The notes beneath the pieces are model-generated. The model saw nothing but the letters and a program-made list of their open reading frames with translations, did no database searches and had not been told where the DNA came from. From Corynebacterium timonense (GTDB lineage Bacteria > Actinomycetota > Actinomycetes > Mycobacteriales > Mycobacteriaceae): 64,000 nucleotides of DNA. The stretch lies in contig NZ_LT629765.1 in NCBI RefSeq assembly GCF_900105305.1, positions 2,232,001-2,296,000 on the forward strand. The letters run 5' to 3'. Shown one piece after another: positions 1 to 8,991 of the stretch. The position numbers and the translations under genes are program-made. Position 1 is the first letter of the stretch. Each line of letters begins with the position of its first letter.

Positions 1-291
1 CGGGTCGCAGCATTGATGATCAGCTGGCGCCTGTGTCGCGCGTCGGCTCGCATGACGCCGATGCTAACACGGGGGCATCTCCCGCGAGCCCGACAATCTT
101 CGGGCGGCAGGTACTCATCCACGTTCACGTATTGATGCCCATACTGATCCCGTGCCGCGGGCTCTTTTCTCAGACGGGGTGCGTCCACGGCGGACGGTGG
201 GTTCGCGGAGGGCGCCTCCGCCCTCGGTGCCCTCGCCCGCGGTCGGGTTACCATAGTGATGTATTAAAGATCGCCTACGTAAGGAGACCCC
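1..291. other. Upstream region without a convincing gene
   Basis: No open frame here has a ribosome binding site, coding-like composition or recognisable motif. The last part is the leader of the DoxX-like gene, with an AAGGAGA ribosome binding site just before position 292. An AT-rich TATTAA around 261-266 could be a -10 element, but no good -35 accompanies it. Confidence 0.5.
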
Positions 292-753
292 ATGTTTAAC
301 CCTCTCAAGCTCATCCCGACCGGCGTCAGCACCGCCCAGGACAAGGCCACCACCAAGGTCGCCTCCGTTGCGCTCCGCGCGCCTCTCGGCCTGTACATCC
401 TCAACGCCGGGCTGGGCAAGTTCAACTCCGACGAGGAGGCCGCGCAGGGCCTGCAGGACATGGCCGCCACCGGGCTGCCCTTTGTCAAGGAAATCGAGCC
501 GAAGAACTTCGCCTCCCTCCTCGCCGCCGGTGAAACCGCCCTCGGCGCCGCCCTCCTGCTCCCCTTCATCCCGAACCGCCTCGCCGGCCTCGGCCTGACT
601 GCCTTCTCCGCGGGCCTACTCAGCATGTATTTCGGCAACCCGGACATGACGGAAGACGACGGCATCCGCCCCAGCCAGTCCGGCACCAGCTTGGCCAAGG
701 ACTCCTGGCTCGGCGCCGCTGGCGTCGCGCTCATGGCGCTGCCCAAGAAGTAA
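292..753 (+). CDS. DoxX-like small membrane protein
   Basis: A 153-residue protein with several hydrophobic stretches (roughly residues 20-45, 75-95, 98-118 and 135-150) and a GLYILNAGLGKF segment typical of the first helix of DoxX-like proteins. The helices and the GETALGAALLLPF segment suggest a four-helix inner-membrane protein. The ATG follows an AAGGAGA ribosome binding site at good spacing. It is monocistronic and followed by strong hairpins. DoxX relatives are linked to redox or thiol homeostasis in some actinobacteria, but nothing here defines a substrate. The family call comes from pattern recognition only. Confidence 0.7.
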   Translation: MFNPLKLIPTGVSTAQDKATTKVASVALRAPLGLYILNAGLGKFNSDEEAAQGLQDMAATGLPFVKEIEPKNFASLLAAGETALGAALLLPFIPNRLAGLGLTAFSAGLLSMYFGNPDMTEDDGIRPSQSGTSLAKDSWLGAAGVALMALPKK

Positions 754-782
754 GCACACGGCGCGCTTCGCCCGAAAAACGC

Positions 783-831
783 AACCCTAAAAAACCACGT
801 TTAGGGCGCCTCGGCGCCGGTTTTTAGGGTT
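783..831. repeat. Long inverted repeat enclosing a second hairpin
   Basis: Arms AACCCTAAAAAACC (783-796) and GGTTTTTAGGGTT (819-831) pair almost perfectly. Between them sits a nested GGCGCC-TC-GGCGCC hairpin. It follows the DoxX-like stop codon by about 30 bases and probably acts as its terminator, although the T-run lies inside the stem rather than after it. Confidence 0.6.
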
Positions 832-879
832 CCGTTGTGAGAGTTTCTCGGGCGGCCGCCCGGCCACGGCAACGCGAAA

Positions 880-902
880 CCCCCGCTGCGCGGGGGTTTT
901 TT
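880..902 (+). terminator. Rho-independent terminator
   Basis: A CCCCCGC/GCGGGGG stem with a three-base loop is followed by six T residues on the plus strand. It separates the DoxX-like gene from the two convergent tRNA genes and would stop plus-strand transcription before it runs antisense into them. Confidence 0.75.
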
Positions 903-905
903 CTG

Positions 906-978
906 TGGAGGATAGGAGAATCGAACTCCTGACATCCTGCTTGCAAAGCAGGTGCTCTACCAACTGAGCTAATCCCCC
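906..978 (-). tRNA. tRNA-Ala (anticodon TGC)
   Basis: Read on the minus strand, the sequence begins GGGGGATTAGCTCAG and ends in ATCCTCCA. It has a full cloverleaf: acceptor GGGGGAT/ATCCTCC, a D arm, anticodon stem CCTGC/GCAGG around TTTGCAA, and the T arm GTTCGATTC. The anticodon is TGC. Only four bases separate it from the tRNA-Ile gene, so the two are probably co-transcribed, tRNA-Ile first. Confidence 0.97.
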
Positions 979-982
979 GTGG

Positions 983-1056
983 TGGGCCTAGCAAGAATCG
1001 AACTTGCGACCTCATCGTTATCAGCGATGCGCTCTAACCGACTGAGCTATAGGCCC
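983..1056 (-). tRNA. tRNA-Ile (anticodon GAT)
   Basis: The minus-strand sequence starts GGGCCTATAGCTCAG and ends with TAGGCCCA, giving a seven-pair acceptor stem. The anticodon loop CTGATAA carries GAT, and the T loop is GTTCGATTC. It lies downstream of gyrA and the DUF3566 gene on the same strand. A gyrA-tRNA-Ile-tRNA-Ala order is common in actinobacteria. Confidence 0.97.
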
Positions 1057-1131
1057 TGGGAACGAGATAGAACATTACCCACCGCGCCAGTCGACGCCAA
1101 ATCGCCAGGTAGCAGGCATGTTCAACCCCGT

Positions 1132-1476
1132 CTAGCGCGCGTTGTTGTCCATCTGCACGCACAGCCCGCCCACGAGGTTGGCCACGGCGTTGTACATCAC
1201 CGCGGCCAGCGGGGACATGACCGCGACGAAGACGACCCCGACGAGGCCGAGGAGGGCCGCCGCGGACAGGAACAGCGGGAAGTCGACGACTTGGTCGCCG
1301 CCCACGCCGCCGATGAGCGAGTTGAGCGACTCGATCACCCCGGCGCCCTGCAGTCCGCCGTAGACGAGCGCCGCCGCGAGCATCCACGCGAGGAAGCCGA
1401 AGATGGCGAGGATCGATCCGATCTTGAACGCGGACACCGCACTCACGTGCGTGATGGTCACTTTCCGGGCAGCCAT
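1132..1476 (-). CDS. DUF3566 family membrane protein
   Basis: A 114-residue protein of the DUF3566 type found directly after gyrA in corynebacteria and mycobacteria (Rv0007-like). It shows the N-terminal RKVTITHVSAVSAFKIG motif and two long hydrophobic segments, near residues 20-42 and 68-95. The ATG lies three bases after the gyrA stop, with its ribosome binding site (GAGGAG) inside the end of gyrA, so the two genes are translationally linked. Its function is unknown. Confidence 0.85.
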   Translation of the reverse strand: MAARKVTITHVSAVSAFKIGSILAIFGFLAWMLAAALVYGGLQGAGVIESLNSLIGGVGGDQVVDFPLFLSAAALLGLVGVVFVAVMSPLAAVMYNAVANLVGGLCVQMDNNAR

Positions 1477-1479
1477 GGC

Positions 1480-4050
1480 TTACTCCTCACCTTCTGGTTT
1501 CACGGGCGCCCCCGGGGCGGACGAGGTGATCTCCATCGCCTCCTCGAGCGTCTTCTCACCTTTCGCCACGGCGGTGGCCTCCTCCTCGCCCTCATCCTCG
1601 ACGTTCTTGTCGATGGCAAGCAGCTCCACCCCGTCGGACAGGTCCACGAGGCGCACGCCCATCGTCGCGCGTGACGACGGCCTGATCTGGCTGACCTCAG
1701 TACGGATCACGCCGCCGGCGGAAGTGATGGCGAAGATCTGGTCCTCCTCCTCCACGGCCAGGGCGCCGATGAGCTTGCCGCGCTTCGGGGTGTACTTGAA
1801 CGTCATCACACCCATGCCGCCGCGGCCCTGCGCGTTGTACTCCTCGATCGGCGTGCGCTTGCCGTAGCCGCCGGTGGTGGCCACGAGCAGGAACTGCCCG
1901 TCGGCGACGACGGTCATGGCGAGGAGCTGGTCGTCCCCGCGGAAGCGCATGCCCTTCACACCGGCGGTGGCGCGGCCCATCGGGCGCAGCTGGTCGTCGT
2001 CGGCCGTGAAGCGGATCGCCTGCCCCTGCTCGGAGACGAGGAGGATGTCTTCGCCCTCGTTGACCAGCACGGCGCCGATGAGCGAGTCGCCCTCGTTGAG
2101 GTTGATGGCGATGAGCCCAGCGGAACGCGCCGATTCGTAGTCGGTCAGGCGCGACTTCTTCACCCGGCCCTCGCGGGTGGCCAGAACCAGGTAGGGGGCG
2201 TCCTCGTAGGACTGGATCTGGATGACCTGGGCGATCTTCTCCTCCGGCTGGAATTCCAGCAGGTTGGCCACGTGCTGGCCGCGGGCGGTGCGCCCCGCCT
2301 CGGGCAGCTCGTAGGCCTTGAGGCGGTAGACGCGGCCGAAGTTGGTGAAGAAGAGGATCCAGTCGTGGGTCGAGCAGATGAAGAAGTTCTTCACCACGTC
2401 GTCCTGCTTCAGCTCGGCGCCGCGCACCCCCTTGCCGCCGCGCTTCTGGGACTTGTAGGCGTCGACCTTCGTGCGCTTGGCGTATCCGGTGGAGGTGATG
2501 GTGACCACGACGTTCTCGCGGGCAATGAGGTCTTCCTCGGTGACGTCGCCGGTCGCGGCGACGAGCTGGGTGCGGCGGTCGTCGCCGTACTTGTCCACGA
2601 TCTCGGCGAGCTCCTCGCCCACCAGCGCGCGCTGGCGCTCCGGGGTGGCCAGGATCTCCTTGTAGTCGGCGATCTCGCGCTCGATCGCGGCGAGGTCGTC
2701 GACGATCTTCTGGCGCTCCAGGGCGGCCAGGCGGCGCAGCTGCATCGCGAGGATGGCGTCGGCCTGGACCTCGTCGACGTCGAGAAGCTCAATGAGCCCG
2801 GCGCGCGCCTCGTCGACCGTCGGCGAGCGGCGGATCAGGGCGATGACCTCGTCGAGCATGTCGAGGGCCTTGACCAGGCCGCGCAGGATGTGGGCGCGCT
2901 TTTCCGCCTCCTCGAGGCGGTAGCGGGTGCGCCTGACAATGACGTCGATCTGGTGCTGCACGTAGTAGCGCAGCATCTGGTCGAGGCGCAGGGTGCGGGG
3001 CACGCCGTCGACGATGGAGAGCATGTTCGCGGCGAAGTTCGTCTCCAGCTGCGAGTGCTTGTACAGGTTGTTGAGCACGACGCGGGGCACGGCGTCGCGA
3101 CGCAGGGTGACCACGATGCGCATGCCCACGCGGTCGGAGGACTCGTCTTCGATGCGGGCGGCGCCCGGCATCTTGCCGTTGGTGATCTGGTCGGCGATGC
3201 TGGCGATGAAGTTGTCCGGGTTGACCTGGTAGGGCAGCTCGGTGATGACGATGACCTGGCGGTTGCCGATCTCCTCGATCTCCGTCACGCCGCGCATGCG
3301 GATCGAGCCGCGGCCCGTGGTGTAGGCGTCCTTGATGCCTTGGTCGCCCACGATGAGCCCGGCCGTGGGGAAATCGGGGCCCTTGACCCGTTCCATCACC
3401 GCGTCGAGCGCGGCCCTCTCCTCGGCCTCGGGGTTGTCCAGGAGCCAGTAGATCGCCTCCGCCAGCTCCCGCAAGTTGTGCGGCGGGATATTGGTGGCCA
3501 TGCCCACGGCGATGCCGCCCGAGCCGTTCATGAGGAGGTTGGGCACGCGCGAGGGCAAAACGTCCGGCTCGCGGGTCTTGCCGTCGAAGTTGGGGGAGAA
3601 TTCCACGGCGTCCTCGCGGATGTCGCGGACCATCTCCATCGCGATGGGCGTGAGCTTGCACTCCGTGTAGCGCATGGCCGCCGGGCCGTCGTTGCCGGGG
3701 GAGCCGAAGTTACCTTGGCCGTCGACAAGCGGGTAGCGCATCGCCCACGGCTGGGCCATGCGCACGAGGGTGTCGTAGATGGCGGAGTCGCCGTGGGGGT
3801 GGTAGTTACTCATCGTCTCGCCGACGGCCTTCACGCTCTTGACGTAGGAGCGCTCGGGGCGGAACCCGGCGTCGTACATGGCGTACAGGACGCGGCGGTG
3901 GACCGGCTTCATGCCATCGCGGACATCGGGAAGAGCGCGGCCCACGATCACGCTCATGGCGTAATCGATGTAGCTGGTCTGCATCTCCTCATTGATGTCA
4001 ATGGGCATGATGCGGTCGTATTCGTCACCGCCGAGGGTGTCATCACTCAT
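1480..4050 (-). CDS. gyrA: DNA gyrase subunit A
   Basis: 856 residues, full length for GyrA, the breakage-reunion subunit of the type II topoisomerase that introduces negative supercoils. The catalytic tyrosine is Tyr128 in AAMRYTE. The quinolone-resistance region reads [10 protein letters not shown], with Ser89 and Asp93 both wild type, so no target-site fluoroquinolone resistance is predicted. The GyrA box is seen as QKRGGKG. The C-terminal half contains the repeated beta-pinwheel blades, and the tail is acidic. It forms an operon with the DUF3566 gene. gyrB is separated from it by about 10 kb of accessory genes. Confidence 0.98.
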   Translation of the reverse strand: MSDDTLGGDEYDRIMPIDINEEMQTSYIDYAMSVIVGRALPDVRDGMKPVHRRVLYAMYDAGFRPERSYVKSVKAVGETMSNYHPHGDSAIYDTLVRMAQPWAMRYPLVDGQGNFGSPGNDGPAAMRYTECKLTPIAMEMVRDIREDAVEFSPNFDGKTREPDVLPSRVPNLLMNGSGGIAVGMATNIPPHNLRELAEAIYWLLDNPEAEERAALDAVMERVKGPDFPTAGLIVGDQGIKDAYTTGRGSIRMRGVTEIEEIGNRQVIVITELPYQVNPDNFIASIADQITNGKMPGAARIEDESSDRVGMRIVVTLRRDAVPRVVLNNLYKHSQLETNFAANMLSIVDGVPRTLRLDQMLRYYVQHQIDVIVRRTRYRLEEAEKRAHILRGLVKALDMLDEVIALIRRSPTVDEARAGLIELLDVDEVQADAILAMQLRRLAALERQKIVDDLAAIEREIADYKEILATPERQRALVGEELAEIVDKYGDDRRTQLVAATGDVTEEDLIARENVVVTITSTGYAKRTKVDAYKSQKRGGKGVRGAELKQDDVVKNFFICSTHDWILFFTNFGRVYRLKAYELPEAGRTARGQHVANLLEFQPEEKIAQVIQIQSYEDAPYLVLATREGRVKKSRLTDYESARSAGLIAINLNEGDSLIGAVLVNEGEDILLVSEQGQAIRFTADDDQLRPMGRATAGVKGMRFRGDDQLLAMTVVADGQFLLVATTGGYGKRTPIEEYNAQGRGGMGVMTFKYTPKRGKLIGALAVEEEDQIFAITSAGGVIRTEVSQIRPSSRATMGVRLVDLSDGVELLAIDKNVEDEGEEEATAVAKGEKTLEEAMEITSSAPGAPVKPEGEE

Positions 4051-4129
4051 GGGAAGCCTTTCTTTCGTCTGCGCACATTCTAGCGGCCCCTGCGCGCTTT
4101 CCCGCCCCCGGCGGTGGTATCACAGTGGT

Positions 4130-4345
4130 ATGGCAATGACACTTCGGCTGACCACGGAGGAGGACAAAGCCCTCGTGCTGCTCGCCTCCGCGTGGGGCTG
4201 CTCCAAGCAGGAGGCCGCGCGCCGCGCTATCGCCACCGCGGCCGCGCGCATGCTTGACGACGCCACCATTACCGCCCTGGCCCGCACCCACGCCCAGGAG
4301 TACGCCACCACCGAGGCGCGGATCCGGCGCGCGAGGGACGCGTGA
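4130..4345 (+). CDS. CopG/ribbon-helix-helix antitoxin-like protein
   Basis: A 71-residue protein with an N-terminal beta strand (MTLRLTTEEDKAL) and two helices, WGCSKQEAARRAIATAA. This is the layout of a ribbon-helix-helix DNA-binding domain with a short acidic C-terminal tail. The gene lies seven bases upstream of a Doc-like gene in the same direction, the usual antitoxin-toxin order. It would bind its own promoter and neutralise the partner. The family call rests on fold pattern, not on a search. Confidence 0.6.
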   Translation: MAMTLRLTTEEDKALVLLASAWGCSKQEAARRAIATAAARMLDDATITALARTHAQEYATTEARIRRARDA

Positions 4346-4352
4346 GGCGCCC

Positions 4353-4622
4353 GTGAAGAGCCTGAGCTCCGAGCAGATGCTCGCCATCGCCGACGAGGTG
4401 TGCCACATATATAGGGTGCGCGTGCGCTCCTTCGCGGCGCTAGCCGCCTGCGCCGCCGTCCCCGGGGCCCGCATCCACGGCGCGCCGGTGTTTGATTCGC
4501 GTGACGCGGCGGCCGCCCAGCTGCGCCGCACCGTCCTCGCGCTGGGTCCGCTGACCGGCCACAACGACGCCCTCGCGGAGGTCGCCGCGGCGGTGTACCG
4601 GGAGTGGGTTGACGCGGGGTGA
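4353..4622 (+). CDS. Doc/Fic-like toxin, catalytic motif not recognisable
   Basis: 89 residues from a GTG start with a GAGG ribosome binding site five bases upstream. The N-terminal part (LSSEQMLAIADEVCHIY, then LAACAAVPGARIHGAPVFDSRDAAAAQLRRTVL) follows the plan of death-on-curing toxins. Where active family members have the HPFxDGNKR loop, this protein has GPLTGHNDALAEV and then ends. It may therefore be a shortened, inactive or diverged toxin. It pairs with the upstream CopG-like gene. Confidence 0.5.
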   Translation: MKSLSSEQMLAIADEVCHIYRVRVRSFAALAACAAVPGARIHGAPVFDSRDAAAAQLRRTVLALGPLTGHNDALAEVAAAVYREWVDAG

Positions 4623-4770
4623 GGGCGTCGACAAGCAAACCGTGCATGCGGGACGGGCTGACGGTGGCGCCGCCCCGACCCCCGTGTTACATTTGTTGCC
4701 GTTGTGGTTGCAGTGACGAATGTGGCTGAGGAGTTGCCCGGCGCTGCGGCGGAAGAGCCCCAACACGAAG

Positions 4771-4796
4771 AGGCCCCTGTCACGAGGGGCCTTTTT
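4771..4796 (+). terminator. Rho-independent terminator split from its downstream flank by an IS
   Basis: AGGCCCCT-GTCACG-AGGGGCCT followed by TTTTT. The T-tract is part of the 8-bp target (CCTTTTTC, 4790-4797) duplicated by the adjacent IS256-family element. It terminates plus-strand transcription from the CopG/Doc pair, or from a short transcript that could start after TACATT near 4687. The 4623-4770 stretch holds no convincing gene. Confidence 0.75.
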
Positions 4797-4797
4797 C

Positions 4798-6186
4798 GGG
4801 TTATACGACAAAATGTGTGTCTGGTGTCGGCGTGTCGCGGGGGCTAGATGTGGCCTTTTTGGATGCCGATTGAGTGGGTGTAGTTGGTGTCGATAGCGTT
4901 GTCGTAGAGGGCTGGTCGTCCTGTTTCGTGGTCGGCGTGGTTCTCGTTGTGGGTCAGGGTTGGAACTTTGGCGAGTTGGTCCTGACCCCAGTTGGACTGT
5001 CTGGCGATCTCGACTGGGTCGTCAGGCAGTTCTGTTTTCAGGTAAAGCCACCAGTCGAGCATCCGGCGTTGATGCTCACCGGATCTGCCGCGATGGGTGC
5101 GGGCAAGCAGTTTCAGCTGGGCGTTGATCCCGCCTTCAAGACTGTTAGTCGTCGGTTTGATCCGCCCGGGGTTGATCACACCAGCGGGTGGGGCGAGGTA
5201 GACAAACAACAAGTTGTTGCGCCACAGGTGGTTGAGGCTGTTGTAGGCCTTGCGGGTGCGCTCATGCGTCCACGACCAGGTGCGTTGTTTCGTCAATGGG
5301 TCGGTTGTCCACGTTTTCTGGTTCATCCAGTCGCGGTAGACGTTGCCGTATTCGTGGAGCTTGGCACCCCACGCGGCCGCCTCATCAAGATCGGTGATCT
5401 TCGTGAGGTTAAGCGCGAGATGGTAGATCGCTCGTCCAGCATCCGTGCGCGGGCGGGAGGTGGTGTAGCGGCGCACCACACGTTGGGCGTGGACAAGGCA
5501 GCGTTGGATCTTGGTGTTAGGCCAGCACTTCTTGATCGCGCTGGCCGCGCCTTGTCCACCGTCGATCACGGCGATCAGGGGCGCGGGGATGCGTTCACAC
5601 AGTTGCTGGTAGTCGCGGGTGGTTTCGTGTGTGCACCAGTGCCAGGCAATGACGTGATCCAAAGTGGCGGCAACTATGAGACATCCGCCGGCGGTGTAGG
5701 TGCCGTCAAGAAAGACCTGGTCATAGACTCGGCCTTCGTGCCCGATGGTGGGATCGGGAACATCAACTAGCCAGAAGTGCTCAAACCGGCGTTGCAAGGT
5801 GCGTGGGTTGCAGCCTGTTTTGGCAGCGGTGATTTTCAGACTGTCACCCGTGGTGACGTGAGTGATAAAGGCGTTGAAGGCGGCGGCGTTGGTGATATCC
5901 GGCCGTCGTTTCGTGACGGAGGCACCGCAGATCTTGCATCGCCACCGAGTGCGGTTCGCGGAGGTTTTCCCATTACGCTTCATTTCGCCGCCGCACACAG
6001 CGCAGCGGGGTCGGTTCTTCGGCATTGGGCCACCACACCACCGGCCCCTACCACATCAACCACGCCACACCGGGGATATACGACCACAACAGCGGATATA
6101 CGCTCTTGGGGCATATACTTCCGGAAATCGCCGAGGTCAGATACCGGAAATCACCAATTCCGGACACACATTTTGACCCTTAACCC
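4798..6186 (-). mobile_element. IS256-family (IS1249-like) insertion sequence, complete
   Basis: A 1,389-bp element with imperfect terminal inverted repeats. Both ends begin GGGTTA and share CAAAATGTGTGTC. It is flanked on both sides by the identical 8-bp sequence CCTTTTTC (4790-4797 and 6187-6194), the target duplication length typical of IS256. It encodes one intact transposase on the minus strand. Perfect repeats and an open transposase suggest a recent insertion. Confidence 0.93.
4844..6025 (-). CDS. IS1249-like transposase (IS256 family)
   Basis: 393 residues. The N-terminus has a zinc ribbon (CAVCGGEM and CKICGAS) and a helix-turn-helix region with TGDSLKITAAKTGCNPRTLQRR. A mutator-type DDE core follows: Asp in VFLDGTY, Asp in VIDGGQG, and Glu in the TTNSLEGGIN motif. 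The CLVHAQR segment is the usual C/H motif of the family. Length and architecture match corynebacterial and mycobacterial IS1249 transposases. The frame is intact, so the enzyme is probably functional. Confidence 0.9.
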   Translation of the reverse strand: MPKNRPRCAVCGGEMKRNGKTSANRTRWRCKICGASVTKRRPDITNAAAFNAFITHVTTGDSLKITAAKTGCNPRTLQRRFEHFWLVDVPDPTIGHEGRVYDQVFLDGTYTAGGCLIVAATLDHVIAWHWCTHETTRDYQQLCERIPAPLIAVIDGGQGAASAIKKCWPNTKIQRCLVHAQRVVRRYTTSRPRTDAGRAIYHLALNLTKITDLDEAAAWGAKLHEYGNVYRDWMNQKTWTTDPLTKQRTWSWTHERTRKAYNSLNHLWRNNLLFVYLAPPAGVINPGRIKPTTNSLEGGINAQLKLLARTHRGRSGEHQRRMLDWWLYLKTELPDDPVEIARQSNWGQDQLAKVPTLTHNENHADHETGRPALYDNAIDTNYTHSIGIQKGHI

Positions 6187-6273
6187 CCTTTTTCTGTATG
6201 GAGCACCCCGCAACCTTGTAAAATCCTGTAATCTAGATCACGTTCCCCCCCACCACCCACGGAAGGCACTCTC

Positions 6274-6552
6274 ATGAAGCTCAAGAAGGCGCTGGTCGCC
6301 GCACTCGCAACCACAACCATCGTTTCCGCGGCCCCCGCCGCCAATGCGCAGATCGTTGCGCCGGAACCCAGCTCTCGCATCCAGATCCCCGGCGACATCG
6401 TCGACTTTTTCGACGGTCTGACCCCGATCAACCGTTTCGAGACCGAGCAGGCCCTGAAGATTGGCGCCGCCGCCATCCTCATCAACTCCTCCATCGGCAT
6501 CATCAGCTCCCTCATCCTCATCCCGCTGCGCCTGGCCGGCTCCTCCCTCTAG
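6274..6552 (+). CDS. Small secreted protein with signal peptide
   Basis: 92 residues. It has a classical Sec signal (KLKK, a hydrophobic core, ANA cleavage site around residues 23-25), giving a mature protein of about 67 residues. The C-terminal part has a hydrophobic, membrane-active-looking stretch, IGIISSLILIPLRLAG. There are no cysteines. It resembles small exported corynebacterial proteins of unknown function, and some porin-like peptides have similar size, but no family could be assigned. A strong terminator follows. Confidence 0.7.
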   Translation: MKLKKALVAALATTTIVSAAPAANAQIVAPEPSSRIQIPGDIVDFFDGLTPINRFETEQALKIGAAAILINSSIGIISSLILIPLRLAGSSL

Positions 6553-6559
6553 CACCCCA

Positions 6560-6584
6560 GCCCGGGCTGTCCCGGGCCTTTTTT
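6560..6584 (+). terminator. Rho-independent terminator
   Basis: GCCCGGG-CTGT-CCCGGGC, then C and six T residues, starting eight bases after the stop codon of the small secreted protein. Confidence 0.88.
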
Positions 6585-6678
6585 GCAGGCTGCGTTCGAA
6601 CGTGTGTTCGTATCGATAGGGCGTGTGTCGGGGCGGGGCTTTAGGGTGTGGGGCAGGTTCCAAGAAAGGGGGGTGGCC

Positions 6679-8103
6679 GTGTCAACGTCACTGTCAACGC
6701 CGCTCGGCTCGCTTGTCGACGCCATCACGTCCGCCACCAGCGACCTTTCCGCGATCTTCTCCACCCCCGACGACCTCACCTTCGGCGCGGTGCGCGCCGA
6801 CATGGAGCGCCTCTACGCCTCACTCGACGCGCTCGCCGCCATCGACGCCGCCTACGCCTACCTCGCCGACCGCGACGGCGCCGGCGAAGTCGTCGGCGCC
6901 AACCACGCCACCCAGTACTTCGTCGACGTGCTCGGTCTCTCCCGCGCCGAGGCGCGCAGCCGCATCACGCGAGGCCACGACCTCTACGGCGAGCCCGTCG
7001 TGCCCGACATTCCCGCCGACTCCGAACCCACCCCGGAACGCGAACGCGCCCGCGAAAAGCGCCTCGAGCGGGCCCGCCGCGCCCGTGCCGCCGCCCGCTC
7101 GCGCGCCGGCGCCGTCAGCGCGGAAAAGCACAAAGTTATCCAGTACGCCCTGCGTGACCTCAACGAACACGCCACCCCCGGGTACGACGAGCTACACGCC
7201 GAGGCCCTCGCTCACGCTACGGGGTGCGGGCCGGAAGAGCTGCGCCGCTGGCTGCGCGACAACGTCCGCCGCGCCAACCTGCGCGGCCGCGACTACGACG
7301 GAGAGAAAGACCCCCACGCGGCGTGGAAGAAGCGCTCCATCAGCTTCGGGCGCCCCGACGCCGACGGCTTGGGCCGCGTCACCCTCCAGCTCGCCCGCGG
7401 GGAGATGGCCCTGCTCAAAGCCCTCATCGAGCCCGGGTACGCGCCCGGCACCAACGTCTCCACCGACCCGGCCGAGGACACCCGCACCCGGGCCCAGCGC
7501 GGACACGACCAGCTCGTCGCCATCCTCCACAGCTACGAGCACGGCAAGCAGCAACGCGGCCGGGGCGCGGCCTCCGTCGTCCTCTCCCTCACTGCCGAGG
7601 ACCTCACCTCCAGCGACCGCGACACCCTCTTTGCCACCAACACCGGCATCGACCTCGACGCCCACGACATCCTCCGGCTGGGCCTGAGCGGCACCGACTT
7701 CATCCTCGAACTCGACCCCGTCACGGCCCTGCCCCTGTCGCTGGGGCGCACCCGCCTAGCCTCCGTCGGGCAGAAACTCGCCCTCCTTGCCACCCAAGGC
7801 GTCTGCGCCTGGGCAGGCTGCGACCGCCCCGGCATGGAGCTCGAGGGCCACCACATCGTGGCCTGGAAAAACGGCGGCCTCACCGACATCTCCAACCTCG
7901 CCGGGCTGTGCCGCGAACACCACCGCTGCGTCAACGACGACAGGGACGGCGCCCGCAACAAGGGCCACGTGGACATCAACCGCACCACGGGCCGGGTCGA
8001 ACACCACCCGGCCGACGGATCCCCACCCCGCACGAACGAAACCCACGGGTACCGCACCTCAGCGGGCGCACGCATCCGACATCGCGCGGGGCCCGCCGCT
8101 TAG
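6679..8103 (+). CDS. DUF222 / HNH endonuclease domain protein (13E12-type)
   Basis: 474 residues from GTG 6679, chosen because an AAAGGGGGG ribosome binding site lies six bases upstream. The N-terminal two thirds is the helical DUF222 region of the actinobacterial 13E12 repeat family, with a basic stretch (ERAREKRLERARRARAAA). The C-terminus carries the HNH nuclease core: CAWAGCDRPG, then EGHHIVAWKNGG and NLAGLCREHHRCV, including metal-binding His and Cys residues. Such proteins are often repeated in corynebacterial genomes and accompany mobile DNA. Their biological role is unclear. Confidence 0.88.
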   Translation: MSTSLSTPLGSLVDAITSATSDLSAIFSTPDDLTFGAVRADMERLYASLDALAAIDAAYAYLADRDGAGEVVGANHATQYFVDVLGLSRAEARSRITRGHDLYGEPVVPDIPADSEPTPERERAREKRLERARRARAAARSRAGAVSAEKHKVIQYALRDLNEHATPGYDELHAEALAHATGCGPEELRRWLRDNVRRANLRGRDYDGEKDPHAAWKKRSISFGRPDADGLGRVTLQLARGEMALLKALIEPGYAPGTNVSTDPAEDTRTRAQRGHDQLVAILHSYEHGKQQRGRGAASVVLSLTAEDLTSSDRDTLFATNTGIDLDAHDILRLGLSGTDFILELDPVTALPLSLGRTRLASVGQKLALLATQGVCAWAGCDRPGMELEGHHIVAWKNGGLTDISNLAGLCREHHRCVNDDRDGARNKGHVDINRTTGRVEHHPADGSPPRTNETHGYRTSAGARIRHRAGPAA

Positions 8104-8954
8104 GCCAGCTTCTCCTCGTAAAAGCGCACGAACCTGCGCCCCACGACCTCCGGGTCGCGCGCCCACTTGTTGTGCCCCAGGCCCCCGTCGAGCTGCTCCA
8201 CCGCCAGCTCGGCGGCGGGCGCATGCTGCGCGAGCGCCTCCGCCGAGGCGATCGTGCAGTCCTCGTCGTTGCCAAACCGCGTCAACAGCACCGGGACCTG
8301 CACCCCCGACACAGCCGTCGGATAATCCGCCCCGGCGATGTGGCCGATCGAGTTGCTGCGCGACAGCTGCGCCCACTCCCGGACGTGGCGGCCCGCCTGC
8401 CGCCCGTAGCCAGCCAGGTCCCACTTCCCCGCCGGCCAGAAGCCCAGGGTGCGCGAGACCCCCGCCATCACCGGCGCCCCCATCCCGATGCGCCGCTTGC
8501 TGCGGCCCGTGAAGGACTTCCAGTACGGGCTGCCTGTGCCCACGCCCATCATGCCGACGACGTTCTGCTCCCGCGCCCGCGCGCTGGACAGGTACAACAT
8601 GCCCACCTGCCCACCCATCGAGTGCGTCAGCAGCGCCACGGGGTGCCCGGCCGATAGGCCCAGCACCTCCTTGGCGGCGCTAATGGTCAGCGGGTAGTCC
8701 TCGGTGACCAACGTGTGGTAGCCCCAGGTGCGCGAGCGGGAGGCGCGCGCCGTGCTGGTTCCCTGGCCGCGCAGCTCGCCGATCGCCGAGGGGAAGCCGT
8801 TATCGCTCAACCAGCTCGCGATGGGTGTGTAGTAGCGCGCCCCCATGCCGAAACCGGGCCAAATCACGACGAGGGGCTTCTCCGCTCCCGCCGCCGGAAA
8901 CAGCGAAACGGTGCTGGTCGAACGGTCGGGCAACGTGATGTCGACAGAAACCAT
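8100..8954 (-). CDS. Alpha/beta hydrolase
   Basis: 284 residues from the ATG at 8954. The fold is shown by the strand-turn VVIWPGFGMGARYY (oxyanion region) and the nucleophile elbow LLTHSMGGQVG with Ser in H-S-M-G. A probable acid lies in RFGNDEDC and the catalytic His in GGLGHNKW. The substrate cannot be predicted. It lies 37 bases downstream of the transporter ATPase gene on the same strand, so it may be the last gene of the transporter operon. Its end overlaps the convergent HNH gene by four bases. Confidence 0.75.
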   Translation of the reverse strand: MVSVDITLPDRSTSTVSLFPAAGAEKPLVVIWPGFGMGARYYTPIASWLSDNGFPSAIGELRGQGTSTARASRSRTWGYHTLVTEDYPLTISAAKEVLGLSAGHPVALLTHSMGGQVGMLYLSSARAREQNVVGMMGVGTGSPYWKSFTGRSKRRIGMGAPVMAGVSRTLGFWPAGKWDLAGYGRQAGRHVREWAQLSRSNSIGHIAGADYPTAVSGVQVPVLLTRFGNDEDCTIASAEALAQHAPAAELAVEQLDGGLGHNKWARDPEVVGRRFVRFYEEKLA

Positions 8955-8991
8955 GTGTGGAGAGTGTACTCGCCTCTCTGTGATCCCGCTC

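Noticed and set aside
2272..4083. 603-codon open frame opposite gyrA
   Set aside because: It mirrors gyrA codon structure at high GC, has no ribosome binding site, and its residues are shadow-like (Ala/Gly/Val/Asp/His).
6679..8103. Restriction-modification or toxin role for the HNH gene
   Set aside because: The DUF222-HNH layout is the widespread 13E12 family. No methyltransferase or immunity partner is adjacent.
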